DNA of 47,688 bases, taken from Zancudomyces culisetae. Taxonomy: Eukaryota > Kickxellomycota > Harpellomycetes > Harpellales > Legeriomycetaceae. Made by a program: the position numbers and the translations under genes. How positions within the stretch are numbered: the first letter of the stretch is position 1; each line of letters begins with the position of its first letter. Positions 22,157 to 33,378 of this stretch are shown in pieces. Where the stretch lies: the NCBI GenBank assembly GCA_001969505.1, contig LSSK01000115.1:1-47688 (forward strand). Reading direction: 5' to 3'. The notes beneath the pieces are model-generated. The model had not been told where the DNA came from, did no database searches, and worked only from the letters and a program-made list of their open reading frames with translations.

Positions 22157-24339
22157 TCAAGCATACATTTTACCTTCGTCCAAGTAGTTCCAAAATCTCA
22201 GTGTCCTGTCATCACTAAAGCTTATTAGTGTTCCCTTCTTCGAATTCCACTTGGCCTCGTATACAACACCCTGGTGCCCACTCAGCACCTGTTTAATAAC
22301 CCCACTGTCCTTGTCATATAAATATACCTTACCATCCTCGCTCCCACTAACCACCATCCGCTCGTTCATAAAGTTGGCCCGGATAAAGTTCTTACTAGTG
22401 TTTTGATGGCCCTTGTATCGCCCCACCAGTTTCAGTGCTCGCAAATCCCACAATCTATTCGAATTGTCTTTGGCCGACGTCAGAAGCTGCATTGCACTGT
22501 TGCTGTTCAGAACACTTACATTAGTTACTTCACCCAAGTGTGTCGTGATCTTGTTAACCACTGACCCCGACATTATATCCCAAAATCGAACGCTGTGGTC
22601 CTTTGATCCACTAATTATCAGATTCCCCAGTGGATTTACTAGGGCCCGGCTCACGGACAGCTCGTGACCGTTAAAACTCTGTACAACCTTCCCTGCCTCA
22701 ATATCATACATTCGTATTACTTTATCATACCCCGCAAAGATAATGTGGCTTTGTAGCGGATGCATTCGTACCGTGTATACATCGCTACCTGCATTGACTG
22801 TTTCCACTAATCGCGGATTCTTGACATCCCTAATATCCCATATCTTGACTGTCTTGTCCCCACTTCCTGTAACCATCGTTCTGCCCTCTTTATCCACTGT
22901 CAAATCCCACACTCGCGATGTATGACCTACAAGCTCGCTTACTAACTGTCCTGTTTCCACTTCCCATATTTTTACTACGTTATCACTCGCTCCTGATGCA
23001 AAATAATCTCCACTCTCATCTATAAACTCTCCGCATTTTACATTGCCTTTGTGCCCTCTAACTATTCTCTCAGTATTGTTTGGCACCACTATTGGTTCGT
23101 AGTCTTGCAACAACGTTGTTATTGTTGGCCTTGCCTCGTTTTGATATCGATTGCTCTGTATTTGATACATGACTGCTTGCTGTAGTAGCGTTTCTAGTCT
23201 CTTCTGTGGTATATATACATTGTCATCTATTTTCAATTATCGTACATACCCACCCACCCCCCGAAAATATAATTCACAATGTTACATCAAGTATCATCAT
23301 ACGCTTGTATTTTTTGAAAGATCTGGTCAATTATACACGATTGTAGATACATATATATTCCTCACTTACACTCTTGGACTTGCATCTCTATTTCTAACAC
23401 ACTCTGGATCTCCTCTGCCAGCCTTTGTCTATCATTTTGAACACATTTACATGATCAGTCGCCTTTAATTTTTTAATATAAAACCATCGTTGCAAATACT
23501 TTATATTTTTACCTCGCAGACGTAATCCCATCCCAACCTTTAAACATTGGTGCATCTTGTATACTCTTTGCTGTCAATAGATAACACAATTCCTTATATT
23601 CTCCAGGAAAACACTCATTTCTCTCCAACCCTTTAAGCTTGTTGCCAAGAATCCCATACCCTTTCATTTTTTCCCCTTCTTCAATGCACTCCAGAAACTT
23701 TTGTTTGTATATCCGATATTGTATCCCTCTACTCTTACCACCAGTCGTAAAATACGGCTCATTTTCTAGTACCTCTTCAACCTGCTCCCACTGTCCGTCC
23801 AAGATCAATTCTTTCAGCTTTATCATTGAGTTTATATAATTCTGTTTTTCTTTTCTCTTTATATTGATTTCGTCATACAGGACCATCTTGGAGTTTACAA
23901 GCCCATTGCTGTCCAAATATTGTCCTATTAGCCTTACTATGTCCTATGTACCGTTTAAAGATTATAAGAGTTCAGTTTTTGCTCGTACTTTGTCAGAATT
24001 CACCCCAAAGGAAACTCAGCAAAAAAGTTCAACAGCCTGATATTTATTTTTTATTCACACTTTACCTTTTTTAGATTATCACTGTCTACATCAAGTACTT
24101 TATCATTTAACGACAGCTTGCGAGAACTGGGCTCCTCATTACTTTCGTCATAATTGTTATAATTTATTTCACTAGCCCCAAGATACCCTGTCGTTTGATT
24201 CCTATTTTTTATTATTTTTATATTGTGTAAATGGGAACATGTTTCGATACTAGTTTTAATCAGAATTGGTATAACTATAAGATTTCAAACCCATTGCTTA
24301 CCCTTCGTCTTTTTGATCGGCCTTATTACTAAACTCCAT
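22157..24339 (-). CDS. LisH-CTLH-WD40 repeat protein (SMU1/WDR26-like architecture), five exons
   Basis: Proposed exons on the minus strand: 24339-24302, 24201-24066, 23943-23513, 23428-23370 and 23226-22157. Introns are 100, 122, 84 and 143 bases, with GTAAGC, GTAAAG, GTAAAA and GTAAGT donors and TAG acceptors. All phases close, giving 577 residues. Exon 3 opens with a LisH motif (DIVRLIGQYLDSNGL) close to the SMU1 N-terminus, followed by a CTLH-like helical region. The tiny exon 4 restores a continuous helix (RQRLAEEIQSV). Exon 5 starts with IPQKRLETLLQQAV, like the segment before the SMU1 propeller, and then carries about seven WD40 repeats (for example VKIWEVETG, VKIWDIRD, VRFWDIMSG, LRFWNYLD). 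SMU1 is a spliceosome B-complex factor and WDR26 a GID/CTLH E3 ligase subunit; which this resembles more needs a tree. Exons 3-5 are firm. The first two short exons and the ATG at 24339 are less certain. Confidence 0.75.
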
Positions 24340-24601
24340 TTCCAATTCCCGAATTTTTTTGTTGTGTCGCGCTTTCGCTCGCCTAATGATTTAATGCCTG
24401 CACGGTTTGTTAGTATTAAACTTTTTGAATGTCGTCGATTCAAGCTTTTGCCATGTATATATTTTTGATATACGCTCAGGTTATATTGTTTGATGTGTTT
24501 CTAATCAACAAATATATCTTTTTAAGGTGGGTTTCAATTTTTTTTTTACCAGCTTCATTTTCTATGCCTGTTTTCATTAGGTTCCCCTCTCAACTCAAAT
24601 C

Positions 24602-24787
24602 ATGAAATTTAGCTGTTCCAATTCAAAGCTGAAATCCTCCAGGCCCAATCCTGGGTCCCCAATCTATTTTTTCGGCATTTTATTCGCCTTGGTATTAATA
24701 GCCCTTTGGCTCTTTGTTATCCTAGACCCGCTTTTAATCATTGCCTTTCTTGTTGTCATATTTAACCCAGGCCTTCCCAAACCTTAG
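24602..24787 (+). CDS. Possible 61-residue membrane microprotein
   Basis: An ATG-initiated frame of 61 codons sits between the oppositely oriented WD40 and ZIP genes. After a polar 20-residue N-terminus rich in Ser, Lys and Pro, residues about 21-55 form two closely spaced strongly hydrophobic stretches (IYFFGILFALVLIALWLFVI, then DPLLIIAFLVVIF) that could form a membrane hairpin, followed by a short Pro-rich tail. Local base composition is more GC-rich than surrounding intergenic DNA. I do not recognise a family. The minus strand of this stretch also has open, lysine-rich fragments broken by stops, so coding status is uncertain. Confidence 0.33.
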   Translation: MKFSCSNSKLKSSRPNPGSPIYFFGILFALVLIALWLFVILDPLLIIAFLVVIFNPGLPKP

Positions 24788-24943
24788 CACGCATAGACTG
24801 CTAAAAAAAAAAGATACAGTATACATAATATTAGTTTCTATCCACCATCCGAAACACATCTTTTTGAGTAGATTTTATTTAATTTTATTGAAAATCTATG
24901 TAATACATCTGATCAAAGCTAACTGCAAAACTTTCTTAAAAAA

Positions 24944-26745
24944 TCAGGCCCACTTTCCAATGAGTGCCATTACAAATGCTCCAAAATACATTGCGCAAAA
25001 ACATAACAGCTTGAATGTACGAGAATACTTTTTAAATTGTGTTGAGCTATATTCCTCTATCATCAGACAACATAGCGATACATATATTAATATTCCGCTA
25101 GAAACCGCTTCAATAATCCCCAATAATATCATCCCTTTTGTATGCTTCATGTCTGTAGTTTTATGAATTGATATCCCAATAATTTGACCCACCGGAGTAC
25201 TTATCATGTACAAGACTGCTCCCATATACTTTATAATAGAACTCTTTCTATTGGAACTACCACTATCACCAATATTGCCATCCCCAGTGCTCGTACCACC
25301 ACTTTCGCCAATGGGGCTCTGGAGATACTGCCCAGCACTTCCAGCACCACTATTTGAATCGTTTTGTTCACTCAACTTCCCATTCGCACCACTTTCAACA
25401 TCCGTTGGTTTTGTCGGATTTACTTTATTTTTGGTGGGTTCGATGTAGTCAGCCTGTTTAGATGGCATCCTTCGAGGATTTATAAATATAGCTTGTAGTC
25501 GCTCACCTATTGCTATACCTTCAAAAAATTGATGAAACCCTATAGCTATAGTTAACGTTTTGAGCTCTGCTAAGTTTATCAATCCCAAAGTTAGTCCTAT
25601 TATTATACTGTGCGACACCAAACCGAACTCCAAAACATACGTCGAGATATTTGAGTGCTTTGTTTCTTTATCTTTTCCCACATTATGCATTCCACCTCCT
25701 CCCCGTAACACGTCCTCTTCAGATTCAATAATAAATGTATGTTCGTCGTTACCCACAATATCATTGTCGAGATCGCCTATACTTTCTTTGCCTTTATTTC
25801 TGCCACCATTTCCACCTAGGTTCTCAGTGCTTGCTCCATTTCGATTAACACTACTACTATCACCAGAATTGCTACTACTTGTCCTATTATACGTTGAGCT
25901 GCCTTTTTTTGCGCCACCCCCGTGTGAGTGCGCCAATATGCTAACAGCTCCTTTATCCCTGTGTCCATGACCATGGCCATGATGGTGATGATAGTGGTGG
26001 TAGTGATCTTCATCTATGTCGCAAACGTCCTCACCACCTGAACCACCCCTTTCCTCCTCTATAACTGCAAATTTATAGTCAATAGCATGCATAAGAAATA
26101 TTGACAAAATTGCAATAACGCCTGCCCATGCATCATAATTTCCTAGCGCAGCTTTTACATTTTTTTTATTCAGCAGGCTGTTTGAATGATTGTATATATG
26201 GATGATTCTATGAGCATAAAATAATAGAGAGTGATTTCTGGTTAAATAAAATCGACACTTTTATTTTTTACATCTTTATACCAAAGTAGCAATGCTATAG
26301 TCAGACTACAATATGTGTTTACTTACGCTGTAGATATGATAATTCCGATACCAATAAACTTTCCCAGAGTTAGCATTTTGCCTGCAGCATAGTATGTATT
26401 GGTGTTCTCTCCTATAAATATTGGTGCCAGTACTCCAAGCCCACCAGCTATTAATACTACTAGTAGCGATAGTATCTGCCACCAAATGCTGTAACTTTCT
26501 AGAGCCGGGCCACTCACCATAACATCATTGGCAAAACTTCCGGTACTGGCATTGATATCTGCTTCATTTGCGAGTAACTTGATATTATTACTGTTTATAC
26601 CGACGTTCCTTGTGCTGCCAGAGGGTTTTCCATGGCTATGTGAATAAGCCTGTACACATCCCAATGCAAATATTACAACAAAACAGCTGATATACTTTCC
26701 ATGGTTACTATTTTTGCCAATATTACATGATATTCCTAGTCTCAT
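24944..26745 (-). CDS. ZIP family zinc transporter, two exons
   Basis: Zinc/iron-regulated transporter-like proteins carry Zn2+ into the cytosol. Exons are 26745-26327 and 26207-24944, with a 119-base intron (GTAAGT to CATAG). The splice adds one A to GC and restores membrane helix 2 (IGIIISTA, then IIHIYNH), with 560 residues in all. Residues about 1-33 resemble a signal peptide, followed by a short His motif (HSHSHG). TM1 is about 86-111. A variable loop holds a histidine-rich run at about 208-222, the usual metal-sensing loop. TM4 carries HS at 339-340 (GLVSHSIIIG) and TM5 carries HQFFEG (H365, E369), the paired metal-site motifs of ZIPs. TM6-TM8 follow, with STPVGQIIGISI and SSGILIYVSL. 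It is larger than baker's yeast Zrt1 or Zrt2 (roughly 400 residues) because of a Gly/Ser/Asn-rich loop. Plasma membrane versus internal membrane location is not decided. No Zap1-type ACCTTNAAGGT site was seen upstream. Confidence 0.9.
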
Positions 26746-27547
26746 TTTTTGGTAACTTTTGTTTATTAATGTTGTTTCTGTGTACTATTTTGTTTTTTGT
26801 TTTTTGTTTTCTATCCGTTACTGAACTGTCTCCATATATGATATCAGCGTACTATTAGAATTATTTCGAGATATTTGATTATATTTTATTTCAATTACTG
26901 TGTCAAACTTAGCATTAATACATACTCTCTTCGGCAAAAGTAGTAAGCTAAGAATGAAAAAAAATAAAAATGCGGCTATTAATGACTATTTTCCTAGGTA
27001 TGGCCGTGTTATTACACTTTTTAGCTTGCTCAGGCATGTATTTTTATGCGATATTAAAGCAGAAAAAAAAAAGACTAGATAGGAGAGCATTACTAAAAGG
27101 ACTCTAGATATTCGTTGAATTTCATGTACCACAGGGTTCTATAGTTCGCCCTTTTATGCAATCTTTTATATTGAGCTACAAAACAACACTGTACAATAAA
27201 GGCAATTCTTTTTTTAGTTTTAATACTCCATAAAGCTAGAACATAGTCTTTATTTTTTCATTTGCTCCACGTTTAGATTTGCAAGTAGAGAGAAGAAAAA
27301 TAAATAGTTTCTGTAAGATTTTCGCTCAGAATTTTTGAGGAGAGTGTGAAATTTACTGAACATCTAGTACGAAAATAAAAGAAACTGAACATAGGACTGT
27401 GTCCCTAAAACTAGGTCAGAAGTGAACAAGGATAGTATCAGTAATTGGTTTATACAAACTAGTGAACGAGTAGTGCGTATATGATTTATTATCAACTACA
27501 CCTTTGATGTCAGAGCCAAAGAGTTTTAATTCGTGTACCTCTTATTG
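26746..27547. other. Intergenic upstream of the ZIP gene up to the gap
   Basis: AT-rich DNA likely to contain the promoter of the zinc transporter on the minus strand. No coding frame with a plausible ATG and composition was found. The sequence is interrupted by the gap starting at 27548, so a gene lying partly in the gap cannot be excluded. Confidence 0.45.
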
Positions 27548-28185
27548 NNNNNNNNNNNNNNNNNNNNNNNNNNNNNNNNNNNNNNNNNNNNNNNNNNNNN
27601 NNNNNNNNNNNNNNNNNNNNNNNNNNNNNNNNNNNNNNNNNNNNNNNNNNNNNNNNNNNNNNNNNNNNNNNNNNNNNNNNNNNNNNNNNNNNNNNNNNNN
27701 NNNNNNNNNNNNNNNNNNNNNNNNNNNNNNNNNNNNNNNNNNNNNNNNNNNNNNNNNNNNNNNNNNNNNNNNNNNNNNNNNNNNNNNNNNNNNNNNNNNN
27801 NNNNNNNNNNNNNNNNNNNNNNNNNNNNNNNNNNNNNNNNNNNNNNNNNNNNNNNNNNNNNNNNNNNNNNNNNNNNNNNNNNNNNNNNNNNNNNNNNNNN
27901 NNNNNNNNNNNNNNNNNNNNNNNNNNNNNNNNNNNNNNNNNNNNNNNNNNNNNNNNNNNNNNNNNNNNNNNNNNNNNNNNNNNNNNNNNNNNNNNNNNNN
28001 NNNNNNNNNNNNNNNNNNNNNNNNNNNNNNNNNNNNNNNNNNNNNNNNNNNNNNNNNNNNNNNNNNNNNNNNNNNNNNNNNNNNNNNNNNNNNNNNNNNN
28101 NNNNNNNNNNNNNNNNNNNNNNNNNNNNNNNNNNNNNNNNNNNNNNNNNNNNNNNNNNNNNNNNNNNNNNNNNNNNNNNNNNNNN
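27548..28185. other. Assembly gap of 638 N
   Basis: 638 unresolved bases. Any reading frames spanning it are artefacts. The true length may differ from the number of Ns. Confidence 1.
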
Positions 28186-28203
28186 CCCCCCCCCCCCCCC
28201 CCC
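28186..28203 (+). repeat. Poly-C run of 18 bases at the gap edge
   Basis: Eighteen C residues directly follow the Ns and grade into a CT-rich stretch (GCCTCTCCTCTCC). The homopolymer probably contributed to the failure to close the gap. Real length may be longer than shown. Confidence 0.85.
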
Positions 28204-28618
28204 GCCTCTCCTCTCCTTATATCAAAGCCATGAGTTCGCTAAAATGGTATTTTCGATTGTTAGTTGACCTCGTTTATCAAGACTGTTATCAAAAGTGATC
28301 CAAGAATTGTGCTATTTAAAAAAAGCACCAAAAAAATGTTGTGTTCAGATTGATAGTGGTTGGAGATAGCGTGTTTGATTACTCAGCACTTAAAAAACTA
28401 ATTCACGAACAGCCATGTTATGAACTAAATGAGCAGTCATATATTCCATAGAACCAGTGTGATCTTCTTATTTGGCCATGTTTGACCTCAACTCTCCCCT
28501 TTCTAATTAAAAAAAATCATCCAGAAACCATTAAATAAAAAATAATATTAGCATAAGTTTTAATGTTTTTGGATATATAGGAAAAAAAACATGATTATAA
28601 CAATAATAGTAAAAAAAT
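28204..28618. other. Intergenic between gap and membrane-protein gene
   Basis: AT-rich sequence that should contain the 3' end of the minus-strand gene ending at 28619. No gene was recognised. Confidence 0.45.
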
Positions 28619-29671
28619 CTACTGATAATCTGGGTCTGGTCTCAGTAAAGTTATACCAACACCTTGTGTCGCTCTCTGCCCACCAGGACTACAGCATAGC
28701 ACCCAGTTGTAATCACTAGGTGGTTTATTCGAGAGATCTATCCTCTTCATTAGATTGTATTTAGCGACCTCTTGAAGATTAAATTCAAGCTCTGAAAGCT
28801 GTAGCTCCGTAGATTTTGAGGAACTTGGCTCCATTGAGAGCATATTTATGTTTGTTGGTTCCAGTCTAGTAATAAGTTCGCTGGATGTAGAGGCATACTT
28901 GTTGTTATTATAGGTACCGTCTGCCCTACCACTATCATCGAGCCTTTCATTATGAAAATTGTTTATCTCCTCTGGGCCTTTTGAATTTTGTGTGGAATAT
29001 TTGGTATTCGTTTCTTTAGGAGATATATCATCATCGGTTCCATCCCTAAACGTTCCGCCAGACGAACGATCATCATGTGTTATTTCTGAACTATCTCTAA
29101 AAATAAACTTATCGATCTTCTTTTTTTCTGTAAATCCCAATAGACTATAAACACCGCTTCGTTTAATTTCAGATCTAACACGATTATTGCTACTCCTTGG
29201 GTATTTCATCTGACAAGCAACGTTGAATAGAAAATATAAAATTACAAGTCCCAGAGTAAATATCGTCGATGTGCTGTAGTAGACGTTGTCAAAAGCCACC
29301 CACAGTGCAAATTCTCCAGATGGATGGTTCAATAGTACAGAAACGAATGAAAATCCCAGAAATACAATGTTCAAAACAAGAACTGCATATATAATTGCTT
29401 TACAGATGTATGAAAAGTCGTTGTATGTCTCTACAGCCGCCAAAATATATCAAAAAAATGTTGAAACAAGGCAAATACAATTGGTCATGTATAATTAATT
29501 AACAGATAGTGTACAACAACAATATACACAACTAAATGAGATACCGTTGACATACTTACCATAATGAATCTTGGTGGCTAGTACCGAGGTATCTTGAAGC
29601 AAATAGCTGCAATATGGTGTTTTAAGCTCGTTCATTAGAGGCTGTGTTGTATGTGCGTTATACACACTCAT
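28619..29671 (-). CDS. Unrecognised protein with two membrane segments, two exons
   Basis: Exon 1 (29671-29560) begins at ATG and encodes MSVYNAHTTQ and onward. A 129-base intron (GTAAGT to TGTAG) follows, and exon 2 runs 29430-28619. The junction supplies a Glu codon split G|AG, and the total is 307 residues. Reading exon 2 alone would force a TTG start after an in-frame stop, which supports the splice. Two hydrophobic helices are visible at about 46-70 (ICKAIIYAVLVLNIVFLGF) and 86-110 (TSTIFTLGLVILYFLFNVA), joined by a short loop. The remaining 190 residues are polar, Ser/Asp/Asn-rich and probably cytosolic, ending in LRPDPDYQ. I do not recognise a family. The short N-terminal region and hairpin topology suggest a small ER, Golgi or endosomal membrane protein, but that is inference. 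Confidence 0.72.
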
Positions 29672-32600
29672 GTTAACCTTGCTTTTTGTATCGACTCTTT
29701 TCTTTTGTAATTCAGCAAGTCTATCTCGCGTAGAGTTTACTATTCTCTGCAGAATTAGCTATCTTTTTTTTTGTAATGTTTTGAGATTTATTTGGATCGT
29801 AGGCAGGAAAAAGCAGATACTTTTATATATGCCTTGTGATGTACAGTTGATAATGGGAAATATGTCCTGTGATTAATATCCTGTTTGAAACTTTACATTC
29901 CAAGAGGAGATTGTTAACAATGATATAAAGTCCTCGATTTGGAGTTCTCTGAGTTGTATTTTCGAACGGTCTTTTCCTTTCAACAGTACTTGAGCTTTGT
30001 AAACCAATACTACACTGAGAACAAAAAAAAACTACGTACAGGATTAATATACAAAGACCAAATGTGAATTTTGCACTTAGATACCGAAAATCGACCTTAA
30101 TTCTATTGTGCTGTTATGAAGTGCTAGTGCTCAAAACGCTGCAAGAACAGCTAGAGTCATTATAATGTTGTGATTGAAGCAAATTCGGCAAATAATTACC
30201 ATTTTTTTCGTTCACTTTTTTCTTTCAATTTACTTTACATCTTCCATTACTAATACTACCACAAATTGATGTGGATTAAAGGGAAAGGCTGTGGGAATAA
30301 GCAATTTGCCTGAACAATTATTGAAGCGACCATTTGCTTATTTTGTAAAAAAAAAAACGGAAAAAAAATGAGCAAATGGAAGGATCGAAAAATGGGTTTG
30401 AATCAGATGAATGAGCGAGGATTGCGTTTTCCACAATCTCAAATCAAGAAATCTATGCATTTCATGGGCAAACAGTATTGACCAAATATCCAGAATATTA
30501 GGCGCTATATTGCGAAAAAATAAAGAAAAATCATAATACTTGATTATATAAAATTCTTGGGATAAACGAGTTACAACTCACTAGTGTTTATATCTCGTGC
30601 GACTAACAAAACAATTGTGGATCTAGCTTTTCGGGTTTCTGGGTAACCTGGATGCTGGCTTTATATTGATAGTAACACACACTATTCTCGAAGAGCCAAC
30701 ATATATCACTGTGAAAATACATTAGGGACAGCTAATCAAATCGCTATTGCAATCAATCATTCTTTAAAAAAGAAAATCCTGCCTTTATAGATTCCTGATC
30801 AATTTTTTTATTTTAAAGGAATGACGAATTAAGTCTTGTCGATCAAAGACAGAAATCATAAACTAGAAAATAGCGGTAACAACCAAATGCTGTAGCAGTC
30901 CCAGTATACCAGTACTGTGCTTTTATACTGGGAGGGTGATATATCATCTGTGCTGTGTGTATCGAAGTAACCAAATACCAAGTGTACTTAACTCGCGTCA
31001 AATGACTAAAGAAAGGAGGGGAGGTAGACGTAATCTTCCACCAGCTGTGGTGGAAGTTTTCATTTCTCTAGCCACAGGTGGAGAGATTGTGTGTTGCTAC
31101 TTTCAAGGAGAAGGGAAGGAGAGAAGCGTGTATGTATTACATAAACAGACGCGAATTGTAAAAAGAGGAAAAGCAAAGGATATTTATCCAATAGCCGTAT
31201 AAGGCAGCCTATGAAATTGCCCCCATTACAATGGTTAAATACCATTCACCCGAGACAATAATTAGCATTGTTTAAACCAATGAATTTTAGATACAATAAT
31301 TTGTAATTGTGTTATGGGCACATGATTAAGGTATTTTTATTGGTGAAGCATACTTCAACAAGTTATAACAACACAAATTTTTAATTGGACAAGACTAAAT
31401 GTCGGTAAGTGAAACAACCAGGTTTACCAAATTTTTAGAATTTCTCAATAAAAAAATTTTTTTTGTTTAAACATTTAAGTGGTTCAAGAAAATTTGGTAG
31501 TTTTTTTTTATCTCGTGAATTAATGATAAATGGGTTCTTTAAGGCGGGTTTAACAACCCAGATTTCTACGAATTATTTCTGTAAACTCAATATATGTGTG
31601 TTTTTTTAATGTCCATTTACATTTTATTCTAATTTTATCAGGAGAAGCAAACTAGAAAAACATTAATTTTCCAAATATTTAATCAAAAACTAAAATCAGA
31701 TTTATTGTAAGGGTGAAAAGTGAATTACAAGGTGGAGAAAAAATTATTTCTGCTTTTCGGCATTTGGGTTTTAACCGCGAAAAATTTCGATTGTTTAAAT
31801 ATTTTTACTCAGTATAAGCTCTTTTTTTATACTCTGAAATAGATGGAATTTGCATAAAATATTCAAATCGAAGCCTCCCCCCCTCCTATTTTTTTTTATA
31901 TTTGTGATTTTTTTCTTAAAAACAGAAAAGAAATCAAAAATCGCGATATTTTTAGGTTATATAAAAAATATTTAATTCAAAGGTTGAATAAAGTATATAC
32001 TATAAAAAATACCAAAATAACACCAGGAATTTCAGTACACACTTTTTGGTTCAGGAAATACAGGTGATTGAGGCACAAATGTAATTTTCAAGGGTAAGTA
32101 AAAAGAATTAAAACTGATATGGTAATTAGATTGTGAAAGAGATGAGATTGAGTTTTTTTTTTTCGTTTGCTTTTACTTTGTCAAGAACTTGATGTTTCAC
32201 GAGAATCTTCGAAGAAAAGAGGGCATATACCTTTATTATGATCTTCTTGGTATGCTTACGAGATTATTAATCGGGTTGTAAGATTTGTAAGAAGCCAAGG
32301 TACTAGTTGGTGACGCAAGAAATCCTTTTTTTATTTTATAAGGGAATCTAGCGAATAAGCCCCTGATGAGAATCTTTATGTTTATATCACACATCCCCGT
32401 ACTTACAGAGGAAGAAAAAAAATATTACAACACAATTAAACTCGGAAATATAAAGCGATTCTTTACATCAAATGGAGAGAAGGTGTATTCGAATCAATTA
32501 TAGAAGCGTATCATTTACCATCTTTTGAAATGATTTCGGAATATGGAACATGCCAACTCCCAAGAGGGTTTTAAAAGACACAAAAATGCCACTGTATGGA

Positions 32601-33378
32601 AAAAAACACGCAATTTCCACTGAGGTCCGATCGGGGCGAGATTAAAAATGTAATAGGTATGAATAAACAAAGGAGCAGGTGGGAAGGGTATGAGACGGAG
32701 GATACTCGACATCAGTGTCGCTGAGTACAACAAGCTACAACGCTTCAAGATGATTCGGTATTACAATTTAAAAAAAAAGATGGTTATGTTTTTTTAAGCT
32801 AGACTGTTTAATCTATTGAATAAATTGGTATTGTAATAAAGAAAAAGCCGAACAGCCCAAGTCTCTACATGTAGGGAGGAGGAGGGTGGTGGTGTAGGGA
32901 TCAAAAGGGATATATGTCAAAACTAGAAAATAGATCGTAATAAAGTAAAATCGAAAACTTCAAACGAGATTTCTTTTCTATTTGCGATGCTAAAGAGAAT
33001 ATCTTAAAGAGAAACGTATGCAATTTTTGCTCACTCACACCTTGGGTAAAAGGATTCGGAATTGGAAACAAAATGGCGGGGATGAGTATAGAGAAGTGAG
33101 GCGAGTAGGAGGATGTGGTGGGAATTTTTGTATGGTTGGGTGGAGATAAAATTTTTTTTGTTAAATAACACTCACGAGCTGTATTTTGAAAGTATTCGTA
33201 ATGAAAAAGGAGTGGGTATATGTTGGGGGATATTATTTTATTACTGTTGGGTTTAAAATTTAATAACTACACAGTATACCTTAAGATATATATAATTTCT
33301 CAAGAGTTGTAATATTTAATTGGTGATGACTATTAAAATAGGGTTAAAAAGATTTAAAAAACCAGATAAGGGAATAGG
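29672..33378. other. Long gene-poor region (3.7 kb)
   Basis: No convincing gene was found in 3.7 kb. The few long open frames begin at GTG or TTG or lack protein-like composition. Several GTAAGT donor-like sites (31405, 32094) and an ATGTCG|GTAAGT start hint at spliced transcripts, treated as a finding. The DNA is very AT-rich with poly-A and poly-T runs. The 3' part must hold the promoter of the NELF-A-like gene, including an AT-rich TATATATAA-like site near 33286. No tRNA B-box with a matching A-box was seen. Confidence 0.45.
31035..31056. repeat. Short perfect inverted repeat, 9-bp arms
   Basis: CTTCCACCA and TGGTGGAAG flank a 4-base GCTG loop, forming a perfect 9-bp stem with high GC for this region. 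It could be a protein-binding palindrome or an RNA hairpin; function is unknown. Confidence 0.8.

Noticed and set aside
27504-28298. Open frames spanning the gap
   Set aside because: They consist mainly of unknown bases and exist only because Ns contain no stop codons.
30936-31202. 88-codon plus-strand frame in the gene-poor block
   Set aside because: It starts at GTG, its first ATG is far inside, and the translation shows no family pattern. Yeast genes rarely use GTG starts.
32500-32760. Coding-like fragments on both strands, including a 77-codon minus frame
   Set aside because: Each frame is short, lacks family resemblance and cannot be joined into a consistent spliced model.
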